From: Bacteroidetes bacterium CG23_combo_of_CG06-09_8_20_14_all_32_9
GTDB taxonomy: Bacteria; Bacteroidota; Bacteroidia; Bacteroidales; GWA2-32-17
Length of the DNA: 10,030 nucleotides
Assembly (NCBI GenBank): GCA_002771395.1
Contig: PCSS01000112.1
Span: forward strand, 1 to 10,030
Direction: 5' to 3'
In this document: one piece after another, positions 1 to 6,291 of the stretch
Layout: each line of letters opens with the position of its first letter
Numbering within the stretch: position 1 is the first letter of the stretch
Program-made: the position numbers and the translations under genes
Notes under the pieces: generated by a model
Database searches by the model: none
What the model was told of the DNA's origin: nothing
The model's input: only the letters and a program-made list of their open reading frames with translations

Positions 1-56
1 TTATTCAACGGGGTAAATGAGCGGTAAAATATGAGGAATTATCCAACGGGGTGAAT
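1..56 (+). repeat. Two direct copies of a dispersed ACGGGGT box
   Basis: Two 18-bp copies lie in direct orientation, at 1-18 (TTATTCAACGGGGTAAAT) and 39-56 (TTATCCAACGGGGTGAAT), and match at 16 of 18 positions. Related copies recur at 4768-4785 and 6075-6092 on the plus strand and at 6023-6040 on the minus strand. Degenerate versions lie at 4719-4736 (minus) and 4978-4993 (plus). All copies are intergenic. The function is unknown; a REP-like or miniature mobile repeat is the simplest reading. The window edge may cut off further copies to the left. Confidence 0.75.
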
Positions 57-91
57 AAAAAATTCGTAATTCGGTGGAATAATAAAAACAA

Positions 92-140
92 AGATTGAAG
101 AAGATTGACAAGACGAGTCTGTATCAATCTACTTCAATCT
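92..140. repeat. Long imperfect hairpin upstream of ribD
   Basis: The left arm (92-114, starting AGATTGAAGAAGATTGA) is nearly the reverse complement of the right arm (117-140, ending CTACTTCAATCT). They meet at AGAC-ga-GTCT with a 2-nt loop. Roughly 20 base pairs form, with a few mismatches or a bulge. A TTG codon at 105 that could extend the ribD reading frame lies inside this hairpin, which argues against using it as a start. It is not followed by a T tract, so it does not look like a standard terminator. It lies 35 bp downstream of the second ACGGGGT box. Confidence 0.7.
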
Positions 141-188
141 GAAAAATATAAAAAAGTGAGTATCAACAAATTAATAAAATATAAACAG

Positions 189-1235
189 ATGAACCGTGAT
201 ATAAAATTTATGAATCGTTGTATTGAACTTGCCGCATCAGGTTTAGGATTTACAGCTCCAAACCCTCTTGTAGGTTGTGTAATTACTCATGAAAATGAAA
301 TAATAGGTGAAGGCTATCATCACAAATTTGGCAAACCACATGCCGAAGTAAATGCCATAAATTCAGTAAAAACCAAAAAACTGTTAAAAAACTCTACTCT
401 TTACGTTACGCTTGAACCCTGTTCGCACTTTGGTAAAACGCCACCATGTGCCGATTTAATTGTAAAAATGGGCATCCCAAGAGTTATTATCGCCTCAAAA
501 GATCCGTTTCGGCAAGTGGCAGGAAAAGGCATAGAAATATTAAAAAATGCCGGGGTAGAAGTTGAAACGGGCATTTTAAAAGATGAATACGAATGGCTTA
601 ATCGAAGATATTTCACTTTTTACAAAAAACAGCGACCTTATGTTATTTTAAAATGGGCACAATCTTCCGATGGGTTTATTGATATTAAAAGAACCGCTGA
701 TACTCCTAAAATAACATGGATTACAAATGAAACCTGCCGAACATTGGTTCATAAATGGCGTTCCGAAGAACAGGCAATTTTAATTGGTACCGAAACAGTA
801 TTAAATGATAATCCTGAATTAACGGTAAGACGTTGGAATGGCAAAAATCCTTTAAGAATTGTAATTGACCGTAATCTCACACTTTTAAAAAAATTGAAAG
901 TTTTTAATGACAAGGCTCAAACACTTGTATTTACTGAGACAGACAAATCGTCAATTCAAAATAATATTGAATATCGCACCATTTTATTTGATGATATGCT
1001 TTTAAAAAATATTTTAAAGGAACTATATAAACGCAATATTCAATCTATAATAATTGAAGGAGGTGCATACACTTTAAACTCATTTATTCGGAAAAACTTG
1101 TGGGACGAAGCAAGGGTATTTACCGGTGATGTTGTGTTTAGTAAAGGATTACATGCACCAAAAATGTACATTACGGCACATTCAACCGAAATGATTTTTA
1201 AAAATAAGATGGACATTTACTATAATATACTATAA
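189..1235 (+). CDS. ribD: Bifunctional riboflavin biosynthesis deaminase/reductase RibD
   Basis: This cytosolic enzyme of riboflavin synthesis deaminates diaminohydroxyphosphoribosylaminopyrimidine and then reduces the ribosyl chain with NADPH. From the ATG at 189 the protein has 348 residues, close to the family norm. The N-terminal deaminase domain shows APNPLVGCVI, the catalytic zinc motif HAE (His51, Glu53) and PCSHFGKTPPC supplying Cys78 and Cys87, spaced as in E. coli RibD. The C-terminal reductase domain starts near residue 149 (RPYVILKWAQSSDGFI) and contains LIGTETVLNDNPELTVR and IIEGGAYTLNSF. The frame is open further upstream to a TTG at 105, but those codons fall in an intergenic hairpin and have no family match, so 189 is preferred; an ATG at 210 is a less likely alternative. 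It converges with holA across about 170 bp. No clear promoter box was found upstream. Confidence 0.95.
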   Translation: MNRDIKFMNRCIELAASGLGFTAPNPLVGCVITHENEIIGEGYHHKFGKPHAEVNAINSVKTKKLLKNSTLYVTLEPCSHFGKTPPCADLIVKMGIPRVIIASKDPFRQVAGKGIEILKNAGVEVETGILKDEYEWLNRRYFTFYKKQRPYVILKWAQSSDGFIDIKRTADTPKITWITNETCRTLVHKWRSEEQAILIGTETVLNDNPELTVRRWNGKNPLRIVIDRNLTLLKKLKVFNDKAQTLVFTETDKSSIQNNIEYRTILFDDMLLKNILKELYKRNIQSIIIEGGAYTLNSFIRKNLWDEARVFTGDVVFSKGLHAPKMYITAHSTEMIFKNKMDIYYNIL

Positions 1236-1403
1236 ACGTGATAAATTGTCGCATTTTATGATTATAATAAAGATATAGAGGTATATGGTATAAAGGTATA
1301 AGGTGGTGCGTATTGTACTTTAAAAAACAATTAATATGTGAGTAATTTTAAAATTGAAGTCCGACAAAGAAAAAGCGATTTTTAAAAGTCCCGATAATAA
1401 ATT

Positions 1404-2441
1404 TTAATGTATCAATCTATAAACAAGTTCTTTTAAAAGCTCATCGGGTTGGGCACGGGCAACATCAACTCCTTTGCTTTTCATATCAAATTGCCGCAAA
1501 ATACTTATATTGCTAATTGTTTTTTTGACCGGATAATTTTTTGCTGCATTAATGTATTCTGCAATAAAATATGGATTTATGCCCATAACATAAGATAAAT
1601 TTTCTCTTGATTTATTTTGAGTATAATGAAAAATTAAAATTTTAACAAAATAATCAAACAAAGTTTTTATAGTAAGAAAAACAGGATTATCGGTTGGGTT
1701 TTTTCCAAAATAATTTATAATACGGTTAGCTTTTAGTATTTCTTTATTACCAATGGCTTTCTGCAACTCAAAGTTATTAAACTCCTTGCTTATACCAATA
1801 TGCTTTTCGATAAGCTCTGGAGTTATAACCTTTGATTCTTTAGGTAAGACTAATAAAAGTTTTTCAATTTCATTTGAAATTTTACACAAATCGCTGCCAA
1901 TAAAATCTGCCATCAAAGTTGCTGCTGTAAGATCTATTTTTAAATGTCGTTTAGCTAAATATGACGATATCCATTCGGGCAATTTGCTGTCGTAAAGTCT
2001 TTTACTTTCTAATATAACACCGTTTTTTTCTAATGCTTTATATAATTTCCTGTTTTTATCGAGTGATTTATATTTAAGATTTATTACAAGAATTGTTGAT
2101 TTTGGGGGGCTTTCGGCATACAACAGAAATGAGTTAGGTTTTTTACTTTTTCCTGGGCCATCGCTGCCATCAATTCCTTTAATGTTTTGAGCTTCTTTAA
2201 TAATTATAACCTGATAATTTGCCATCATCGGAAAGCGTCGCGAAGCAGTAATTACAGTACCCAAATCAACATCTTTGCCATATAAAATTGATTGATTAAA
2301 AGATTGTTCAGCTTCGGTAAGTACGTTATTGGCAATAAAATCAGTTACTTTATCAATATAATAAGCCTCATCGCCCATTAAATAATAAATGGGTTTATAA
2401 ATTTTATTTTTTAAGTCTTTAATAATTTGTTCGTAGAGCAT
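1404..2441 (-). CDS. holA: DNA polymerase III subunit delta (HolA)
   Basis: The delta subunit of the clamp-loader complex opens the beta sliding clamp and loads it on DNA during replication. The 345-residue length is normal for the family. Recognisable parts are the N-terminal YYLMGDEAYYIDKV segment (residues 19-32), the SRRFPMMANYQVIIIKEAQ strand region (67-85) and ILVINLKYKSLDKNRKLYKAL (117-137). After these come the LPEWISSYL helix (154-162), the DLCKISNEIEKLLLVL helix typical of HolA (184-199), and the C-terminal collar with ISILRQFDMKSKG near 312-324. As is usual for delta, it lacks a working Walker A motif. Residues 90-102 (GSDGPGKSKKP) form a loop rich in Gly, Ser and Lys. It reads toward ribD, and its start lies beside the repeat-rich 2442-2876 gap. 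I saw no convincing TAnnTTTG promoter box upstream of the start. Confidence 0.92.
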   Translation of the reverse strand: MLYEQIIKDLKNKIYKPIYYLMGDEAYYIDKVTDFIANNVLTEAEQSFNQSILYGKDVDLGTVITASRRFPMMANYQVIIIKEAQNIKGIDGSDGPGKSKKPNSFLLYAESPPKSTILVINLKYKSLDKNRKLYKALEKNGVILESKRLYDSKLPEWISSYLAKRHLKIDLTAATLMADFIGSDLCKISNEIEKLLLVLPKESKVITPELIEKHIGISKEFNNFELQKAIGNKEILKANRIINYFGKNPTDNPVFLTIKTLFDYFVKILIFHYTQNKSRENLSYVMGINPYFIAEYINAAKNYPVKKTISNISILRQFDMKSKGVDVARAQPDELLKELVYRLIH

Positions 2442-2646
2442 AAACTTATTGATTTAGGCGCTTATTGCACGACTTTTACCAACATGTTGTTACTAAAATA
2501 TAAGTTTCTTCTTCCCCATTCTCCGTTTCTCCTATTTGGTTCTGGCTGCGCCAATTTAGGATTTGGTAACAAGATTAGGTATTTATATATTGTTAATAAC
2601 TGTTATCGGTAACTTAATTTACACAATTTTCGGTAATTATACTTGT

Positions 2647-2736
2647 AAAGGTCATTAATTGTCATTCGCTTTGCTGTATATGGTTGTCATTCGCTTGTAG
2701 AACAATTGTATGACTATTGAATGACCTTTGAATGAC
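2647..2736. repeat. Cluster of direct and inverted GTCATTC repeats
   Basis: GTCATTCGCTT occurs twice exactly (2661-2671 and 2686-2696), 25 bp apart start to start. GAATGAC, the reverse complement of its first seven bases, occurs twice further on (2719-2725 and 2730-2736). An outer exact 10-bp inverted repeat, AAAGGTCATT (2647-2656) and AATGACCTTT (2720-2729), encloses most of the cluster. The rest of 2442-2876 holds no supported gene, only AT-rich spacer and the promoter at its right end. The cluster could be a protein-binding array for the downstream secreted-protein gene or a decayed repeat element; sequence alone does not decide. Confidence 0.65.
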
Positions 2737-2828
2737 TATACAAAAAACGCAATTTATTATCTATTACAGTATAGTAATACATAAAAATCGGCAACCAAAA
2801 ACACACAATTTTGGTGCAAATTTAGTTA

Positions 2829-2855
2829 TTGTTTTGTTAAAAATGTATATCTTTG
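2829..2855 (+). promoter_or_regulatory. Bacteroidota-type promoter for the T9SS protein gene
   Basis: TATCTTTG at 2848-2855 fits the Bacteroidota -7 consensus TAnnTTTG exactly and ends 21 bp before the ATG at 2877. A TTG at 2829-2831 could serve as a weak -33 element, although its 16-bp spacing is shorter than the usual 19-21. The implied leader is short and AT-rich, with no Shine-Dalgarno sequence, as is common in this phylum. Confidence 0.6.
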
Positions 2856-2876
2856 TTTTTAATAAAATAAATTATC

Positions 2877-3920
2877 ATGAAAACAATTTTTTGTTTGGTT
2901 TTGTTATTATCGGGTTTTAAAATAAATGCCCAAATTGCTGTTGACCAATATGATATGCCATCTTCTGGCGACACAATTTACTATGGAATTTCTGCTGTCC
3001 CACTTTTTGACCCTGCTCAAACAGACACCAATTACATTTGGGATTTTTCAAATTTAGTTGTAATAACCCACCGTTCAGATACTTTTTTAACCGTTTTTCA
3101 AACTCCGGCAGTTTACAACATTGTTTTTAATCCATTGGTTGCCAACTTAGCATATATAAACCAAAACCCGCCTACTTTTGGAGTTGGAATAACAATAACA
3201 GAATATTACGATTTTTTAAAAAAATCATCATCTTATTACCACAAAGCAGGTTTTGGTGCAATGATTAATGGAGTACCAACTCCGGTAAAATATGATAACC
3301 CCGAGATATATTATTCATTTCCCTTAAATTATAACAATCAGGATTCTTCTGTTTCTTCATTTGGAATGACAATCCCCGGTTATGGATATTTTGGACAAAC
3401 AATTAAACATCAGTATATTGTTGATGGTTGGGGAACACTAATTATACATTATGGTACTTTTCAGGTTTTGCGTGTAAAAGCAACTATAAATATTACCGAT
3501 ACTGTTTATTTAGATACAATTGGCTATGGATATACCATTAACCGCCCAACTTCGTATGAGTATTACTGGATTGCTAAAAACCTGCAAGGACAAGCACTAA
3601 AAATTTCGCAAACCGGTATAAGTTATTCGGCCGAGTTTTTAGATTCATTAGCATATTCAAATGTTTCTTCAAATTATTTTAATGAGGATATAAAAGTTTT
3701 TCCAAATCCTGCAAACACAGAAATTACGGTTCATAATATTTCAGAAAAATTTCCTGTAATGGTAACAATTACCGACAATTTCGGGAAATGCGTCTTTAAA
3801 AAAGAAATCAACCAAAACTTTGTTAATATTGATGTATCTGAAATTCCTTCAGGATTTTATCTTTTAAAAATAAACTCCGCTCAAAATTCAAAAGTTAAAA
3901 AACTGGTACTTATTCATTAA
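2877..3920 (+). CDS. Secreted protein with T9SS type A C-terminal sorting domain
   Basis: This 347-residue exported protein is of unknown function. The N terminus is a signal peptide (MKTIFCLVLLLSGFKINA), probably cut between Ala18 and Gln19; Gln as the first mature residue is frequent in Bacteroidota. The last roughly 80 residues form a type IX secretion sorting domain: DIKVFPNPANTEITVHN, a VTITDNFGK strand, then IDVSEIPSGFYLLKI and a terminal KKLVLIH. Such proteins cross the outer membrane through the Por machinery and are released or attached to the surface after the domain is removed. The middle (about 20-265) is rich in Tyr, Asn, Thr and Ser and probably beta-structured, but I recognise no enzyme or binding motif in it. 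It has its own promoter and is followed after 60 bp by the metallopeptidase gene, which may be read on the same transcript. Confidence 0.88.
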   Translation: MKTIFCLVLLLSGFKINAQIAVDQYDMPSSGDTIYYGISAVPLFDPAQTDTNYIWDFSNLVVITHRSDTFLTVFQTPAVYNIVFNPLVANLAYINQNPPTFGVGITITEYYDFLKKSSSYYHKAGFGAMINGVPTPVKYDNPEIYYSFPLNYNNQDSSVSSFGMTIPGYGYFGQTIKHQYIVDGWGTLIIHYGTFQVLRVKATINITDTVYLDTIGYGYTINRPTSYEYYWIAKNLQGQALKISQTGISYSAEFLDSLAYSNVSSNYFNEDIKVFPNPANTEITVHNISEKFPVMVTITDNFGKCVFKKEINQNFVNIDVSEIPSGFYLLKINSAQNSKVKKLVLIH

Positions 3921-3980
3921 ACATCTTTCAAAATAAAATTGTTATCCGGTTTTCATTGAAATTACTAAATTAAAAAAAAT

Positions 3981-4661
3981 ATGTCTTCAATTTGGATTAT
4001 TTTCGGTGTGTTCATGATTATCAGTTGGCTGATAGGCATGCAATTAAAATCAAAGTTTAAAGCTTATTCTAAAATTCCTGTAAACAATTTGTTAAGTGGA
4101 AAAGACGTTGCCGAAAAAATGCTTTACGAAAGCGGCATTTCCGATGTTAAAGTTATTTCGGTATCAGGCTCGCTTACCGACCATTATAACCCGCTTACAA
4201 AAACCGTAAATCTAAGCCCCGAAGTTTATAATGGGCGTCATATTGCTGCAGCAGCCGTTGCAGCTCATGAGTGCGGGCACGCTGTGCAACATGCACGGGC
4301 TTTTTCTTTTTTGCAAATGAGAACAACTTTAGTTCCTATTGTTAGTTTTTCTTCAAAATGGGTTCAGTGGATTTTACTTGCCGGAATTATTACTTTACAA
4401 AGTTTTCCATACTTGCTTTTAGGTGGAATTATACTTTTTGCGCTTACAACTTTATTTAGCTTTGTTACCCTGCCGGTTGAGATTGATGCGAGCAGACGTG
4501 CTCTTGTGTGGCTATCAAATAGCGGAATAACAAATTCCTCAACATATCCGAAAGCTAAAGACGCTTTAAAATGGGCTGCTTATACTTATGTTGTTGCCGC
4601 TCTGGCTTCGCTTGCAACCTTGCTTTATTATATTTCTATATTTACGGGGAGAAAAGATTAG
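3981..4661 (+). CDS. YugP-like membrane zinc metallopeptidase
   Basis: This 226-residue integral membrane protein belongs to the neutral zinc metallopeptidase family related to Bacillus YugP (Zn_peptidase_2). The zinc-binding HExxH-type motif reads HECGH at residues 96-100. Glu167 in LPVEIDASRRA is the likely third metal ligand, because this EIDAS segment is characteristic of the family. Hydrophobic stretches that can cross the membrane lie at about 2-20, 116-139, 142-164 and 198-220. SGSLTDHYNPLTKTVNLSPEVY (about 62-83) before the active site is also typical. The substrate is not known; membrane protein quality control is a reasonable guess. The length matches the family. No separate TAnnTTTG box is visible in the 60 bp before the ATG, so co-transcription with the secreted-protein gene is possible. 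Confidence 0.9.
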   Translation: MSSIWIIFGVFMIISWLIGMQLKSKFKAYSKIPVNNLLSGKDVAEKMLYESGISDVKVISVSGSLTDHYNPLTKTVNLSPEVYNGRHIAAAAVAAHECGHAVQHARAFSFLQMRTTLVPIVSFSSKWVQWILLAGIITLQSFPYLLLGGIILFALTTLFSFVTLPVEIDASRRALVWLSNSGITNSSTYPKAKDALKWAAYTYVVAALASLATLLYYISIFTGRKD

Positions 4662-4716
4662 CGGGATTATCAATCACCTTAAATCCGCAAGTGATTTATA
4701 ATTCATTGTCTCCCGC
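4661..4716 (+). terminator. Nested inverted repeat after the metallopeptidase gene
   Basis: GCGGGA (4661-4666, starting on the last base of the stop codon) pairs with TCCCGC (4711-4716). Inside this, AATCAC (4672-4677) pairs with GTGATT (4691-4696). The position directly behind the stop suggests a transcript-end structure. The arms are short, the loops are large and no T run follows, so a true intrinsic terminator is doubtful. Confidence 0.3.
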
Positions 4717-4718
4717 AG

Positions 4719-4785
4719 ATTTACCCCCTAAGATAGATTATAAATAAACGAACCGAAAAAATAGTAATTATCTAACGGGGTAAAC
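4719..4785. repeat. Inverted pair of ACGGGGT boxes
   Basis: A clear plus-strand copy lies at 4768-4785 (TTATCTAACGGGGTAAAC). A degenerate minus-strand copy lies at 4719-4736, reading CTATCTTAGGGGGTAAAT on its own strand and matching 14 of 18 positions of the first. The gap between them is 31 bp. The same outward-facing arrangement recurs at 6023-6092 with a 34-bp gap, which supports the two copies forming one unit. A further degenerate plus-strand copy (TTATTAAGGGGTGAAT) lies at 4978-4993, just before the agmatinase promoter. Confidence 0.6.
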
Positions 4786-4822
4786 GTTTACTATATAACT
4801 CTCTTTCATAAGGTTGAATATC

Positions 4823-4906
4823 AAGTAGAAATAGATGGAAATAAGTAGAAATAAATGGAAATATGTAGTGAGTTTTTATTTTCTACGTTATTTCAATTTA
4901 TTTCTA
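4823..4906. repeat. Ten-base tandem repeat folding into a long hairpin
   Basis: From 4823 to 4862 a 10-bp unit close to AAGTAGAAAT is repeated four times; as a 20-bp unit it is almost exact twice. The part 4846-4868 (starting TAGAAATAAATGGAAATA) is nearly the reverse complement of 4883-4906 (ending TTTATTTCTA). This gives a stem of about 20 pairs with a 14-nt T-rich loop. It lies 37 bp downstream of the ACGGGGT box at 4768-4785, much as the hairpin at 92-140 lies 35 bp behind the box at 39-56. The rest of the 4662-5031 gap holds no supported gene. Confidence 0.65.
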
Positions 4907-5007
4907 ATATAATTCTTTATAGTTATATGTTTTGAAGTTCCCCAAATTTCCTGGGATCGAGAACTTTGCGGTGGTTTTTATTAAGGGGTGAATAGTTACA
5001 AATTTTC

Positions 5008-5015
5008 TATTTTTG
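5008..5015 (+). promoter_or_regulatory. Promoter -7 box for agmatinase
   Basis: TATTTTTG matches the Bacteroidota -7 consensus TAnnTTTG and ends 16 bp before the ATG at 5032, implying a very short untranslated leader. No convincing -33 TTG was identified at the expected distance. Confidence 0.5.
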
Positions 5016-5031
5016 CTAAAATTTTATTTTG

Positions 5032-5871
5032 ATGACAAATTACGGCGGTATCCCTAAAGAATTTTCTGATTTAAAAAACGCTAAGGTAGTTATTCTGCCA
5101 GTACCTTACGATGGAACAAGCACATGGGTAAAAGGAGCCGACAAAGGGCCCGAAGCCATTCTTGAAGCGTCGGCAAATATGGAATTATACGATATCGAAA
5201 GCAAAAGCGAAATATATACAATTGGTATTCACACTGCTAAACCTGTAACAGAAAAAAGCAGTCCCGAAAAAATGACCGATGCCGTTTATAAAGAAGCAAA
5301 AAAATATGTTGGTAAATATTATACTGTTGTTATTGGTGGTGAACATTCGGTAAGCTTTGGAACTATAAAAGCGCATTTCGAAAAGTATAAAAATATGTGC
5401 GTTTTACAAATTGATGCTCACTCCGACCTTCGCCCCGAATACGAAGGCTCAAAATACAATCACGCTTGCGTAATGGCTCGCACCCGTGAACTTTGCAGGG
5501 TTGTGCACGTTGGTATTCGCAGTCAATGTGTAGAAGAATTACCATACATTATTCGTGAAAATATTTTTTATGCTCACGAAATACAGAATAATAACGATTG
5601 GTTCGAGAAAGCGGTTGAACGATTAACGGCAAATGTTTATATAACAATTGATTTAGACGGATTAGACCCATCAATAATGCCATCAACCGGCACACCGGAA
5701 CCCGGTGGTGTGGGTTGGTACCAGTTAATTTCATTTCTGCAAAAAGTATATCAAAAACGCAACGTTGTTGGGTTTGATGTTGTTGAACTCTGTCCCAATA
5801 AAATTAACACCGCACCTGATTTTCTTGCCTCAAAACTTATTTATAAAATGATTGGATATAAATTTAAGTAA
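5032..5871 (+). CDS. speB: Agmatinase (ureohydrolase family)
   Basis: A cytosolic dimanganese enzyme that hydrolyses agmatine to putrescine and urea, the second step of the arginine decarboxylase route to polyamines. Counted from the TTG at 5029 (280 residues; subtract one for the preferred ATG at 5032), all six ureohydrolase metal ligands are present. They are His106 in GGEHSVSFG, Asp129, His131 and Asp133 in QIDAHSDLR, and Asp208 and Asp210 in ITIDLDGLDPSIMPSTGTPEPGG. That last motif is typical of agmatinases, although arginase or another guanidino-ureohydrolase activity cannot be fully excluded. The ATG is preferred because the conserved fold starts just after it and a -7 box lies 16 bp upstream. 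Arginine decarboxylase, the partner enzyme, is not in the window. The deoxyhypusine synthase-like gene that may be its functional neighbour lies beyond the toxin-antitoxin cassette. Confidence 0.9.
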   Translation: MTNYGGIPKEFSDLKNAKVVILPVPYDGTSTWVKGADKGPEAILEASANMELYDIESKSEIYTIGIHTAKPVTEKSSPEKMTDAVYKEAKKYVGKYYTVVIGGEHSVSFGTIKAHFEKYKNMCVLQIDAHSDLRPEYEGSKYNHACVMARTRELCRVVHVGIRSQCVEELPYIIRENIFYAHEIQNNNDWFEKAVERLTANVYITIDLDGLDPSIMPSTGTPEPGGVGWYQLISFLQKVYQKRNVVGFDVVELCPNKINTAPDFLASKLIYKMIGYKFK

Positions 5872-5929
5872 TTGCAGCTATACTAAAAACGGGATATATT
5901 TATACATTTTTTCCAATTTCAGATTTCAT

Positions 5930-5999
5930 ATTTCAAATTGCAGATTGCATAACACAAATTGTAAATTGCAATATAATATATAAATAAATAATTTGAAAT
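5930..5999. repeat. AT-rich inverted repeat with AATTGCA units
   Basis: ATTTCAAATT (5930-5939) is the exact reverse complement of AATTTGAAAT (5990-5999). Between them, short units such as AAATTGCAGATTGCA and AAATTGTAAATTGCA repeat with small changes. It lies 23 bp from the minus-strand ACGGGGT box at 6023-6040, on the downstream side in that box's own orientation. It looks like a decayed repeat and no coding potential was seen. Confidence 0.5.
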
Positions 6000-6022
6000 T
6001 TTTCAACAATCAAAATGTACAA

Positions 6023-6092
6023 ATTCACCCCGTAGGATAACGCCATGAAAAAGGATAAAGAAAAAATAAAAACAATATCCAACGGGGTATAC
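6023..6092. repeat. Inverted pair of ACGGGGT boxes before the toxin-antitoxin cassette
   Basis: A minus-strand copy (6023-6040, reading TTATCCTACGGGGTGAAT on its strand) faces away from a plus-strand copy (6075-6092, ATATCCAACGGGGTATAC). The two could pair: ACCCCGT (6027-6033) with ACGGGGT (6082-6088), and GGAT (6035-6038) with ATCC (6077-6080), around one A-A mismatch. The rest of the 5872-6233 gap is AT-rich spacer with an AT-only inverted repeat (ATTTTTTT at 6205-6212, AAAAAAAT at 6223-6230) and no supported gene. Confidence 0.65.
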
Positions 6093-6233
6093 ACCAATAA
6101 AATAAAAAAACAGTGAGTAATTAAAATAAAAAATATTTCCGTATGTCATTGATGTACTATTATTTGTAAAAATCATTTTCCAAGTTGGGGTAACTACTTT
6201 TTTAATTTTTTTGAAATAAATTAAAAAAATATA

Positions 6234-6260
6234 TAAAAGTTCACATTATGTGAACTTTTA
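6234..6260. promoter_or_regulatory. Perfect 27-bp palindrome, probable operator of the toxin-antitoxin operon
   Basis: Two perfect 13-bp arms (left arm TAAAAGTTCACAT) meet around a single central T at 6247. The palindrome ends 3 bp before the -7 promoter box and covers the space where the -33 element and spacer would be, so a protein bound here would block initiation. HigA-type antitoxins are dimeric helix-turn-helix repressors of their own operons, so the antitoxin encoded at 6670-7206 is the obvious candidate ligand. As RNA it would be a strong hairpin, but it lies upstream of the expected transcription start. Confidence 0.8.
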
Positions 6261-6263
6261 ATT

Positions 6264-6271
6264 TATCTTTG
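6264..6271 (+). promoter_or_regulatory. Promoter -7 box of the toxin-antitoxin operon
   Basis: TATCTTTG fits TAnnTTTG exactly and is identical to the box in front of the T9SS protein gene (2848-2855). Transcription should begin a few bases further on, near 6275, leaving only about 15-20 nt before the codons for the conserved toxin N terminus. No good TTG -33 element is visible; the palindrome occupies that space. Confidence 0.65.
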
Positions 6272-6291
6272 TAAAATATTTCAACATAAAA

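Noticed and set aside
105..188. Upstream extension of ribD to a TTG at 105 (28 extra residues)
   Set aside because: The first codons fall inside an intergenic hairpin, the encoded residues have no RibD counterpart, and the ATG at 189 gives catalytic residue numbers matching E. coli RibD.
1271..1302. Three GGTATA repeats between ribD and holA as a regulatory array
   Set aside because: The units are only six bases long in an AT-rich convergent gap with no promoter to regulate; chance or a decayed repeat is likelier.
2427..2612. Small plus-strand reading frame of 61 codons over the holA start
   Set aside because: It overlaps holA on the opposite strand, has no recognisable domain and no promoter box; it looks like chance.
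4823..4862. Possible short CRISPR array from the evenly spaced repeats
   Set aside because: The 10-bp units are directly adjacent with no unique spacers, and no cas gene is present.
4935..4975. tRNA-like segment with GGGATCGAGAAC resembling a T-arm on the minus strand
   Set aside because: The T-loop is interrupted by extra bases, and no acceptor, D or anticodon stem of correct length could be laid out; only a weak hairpin (GTTC/GAAC, CCCA/TGGG) remains.
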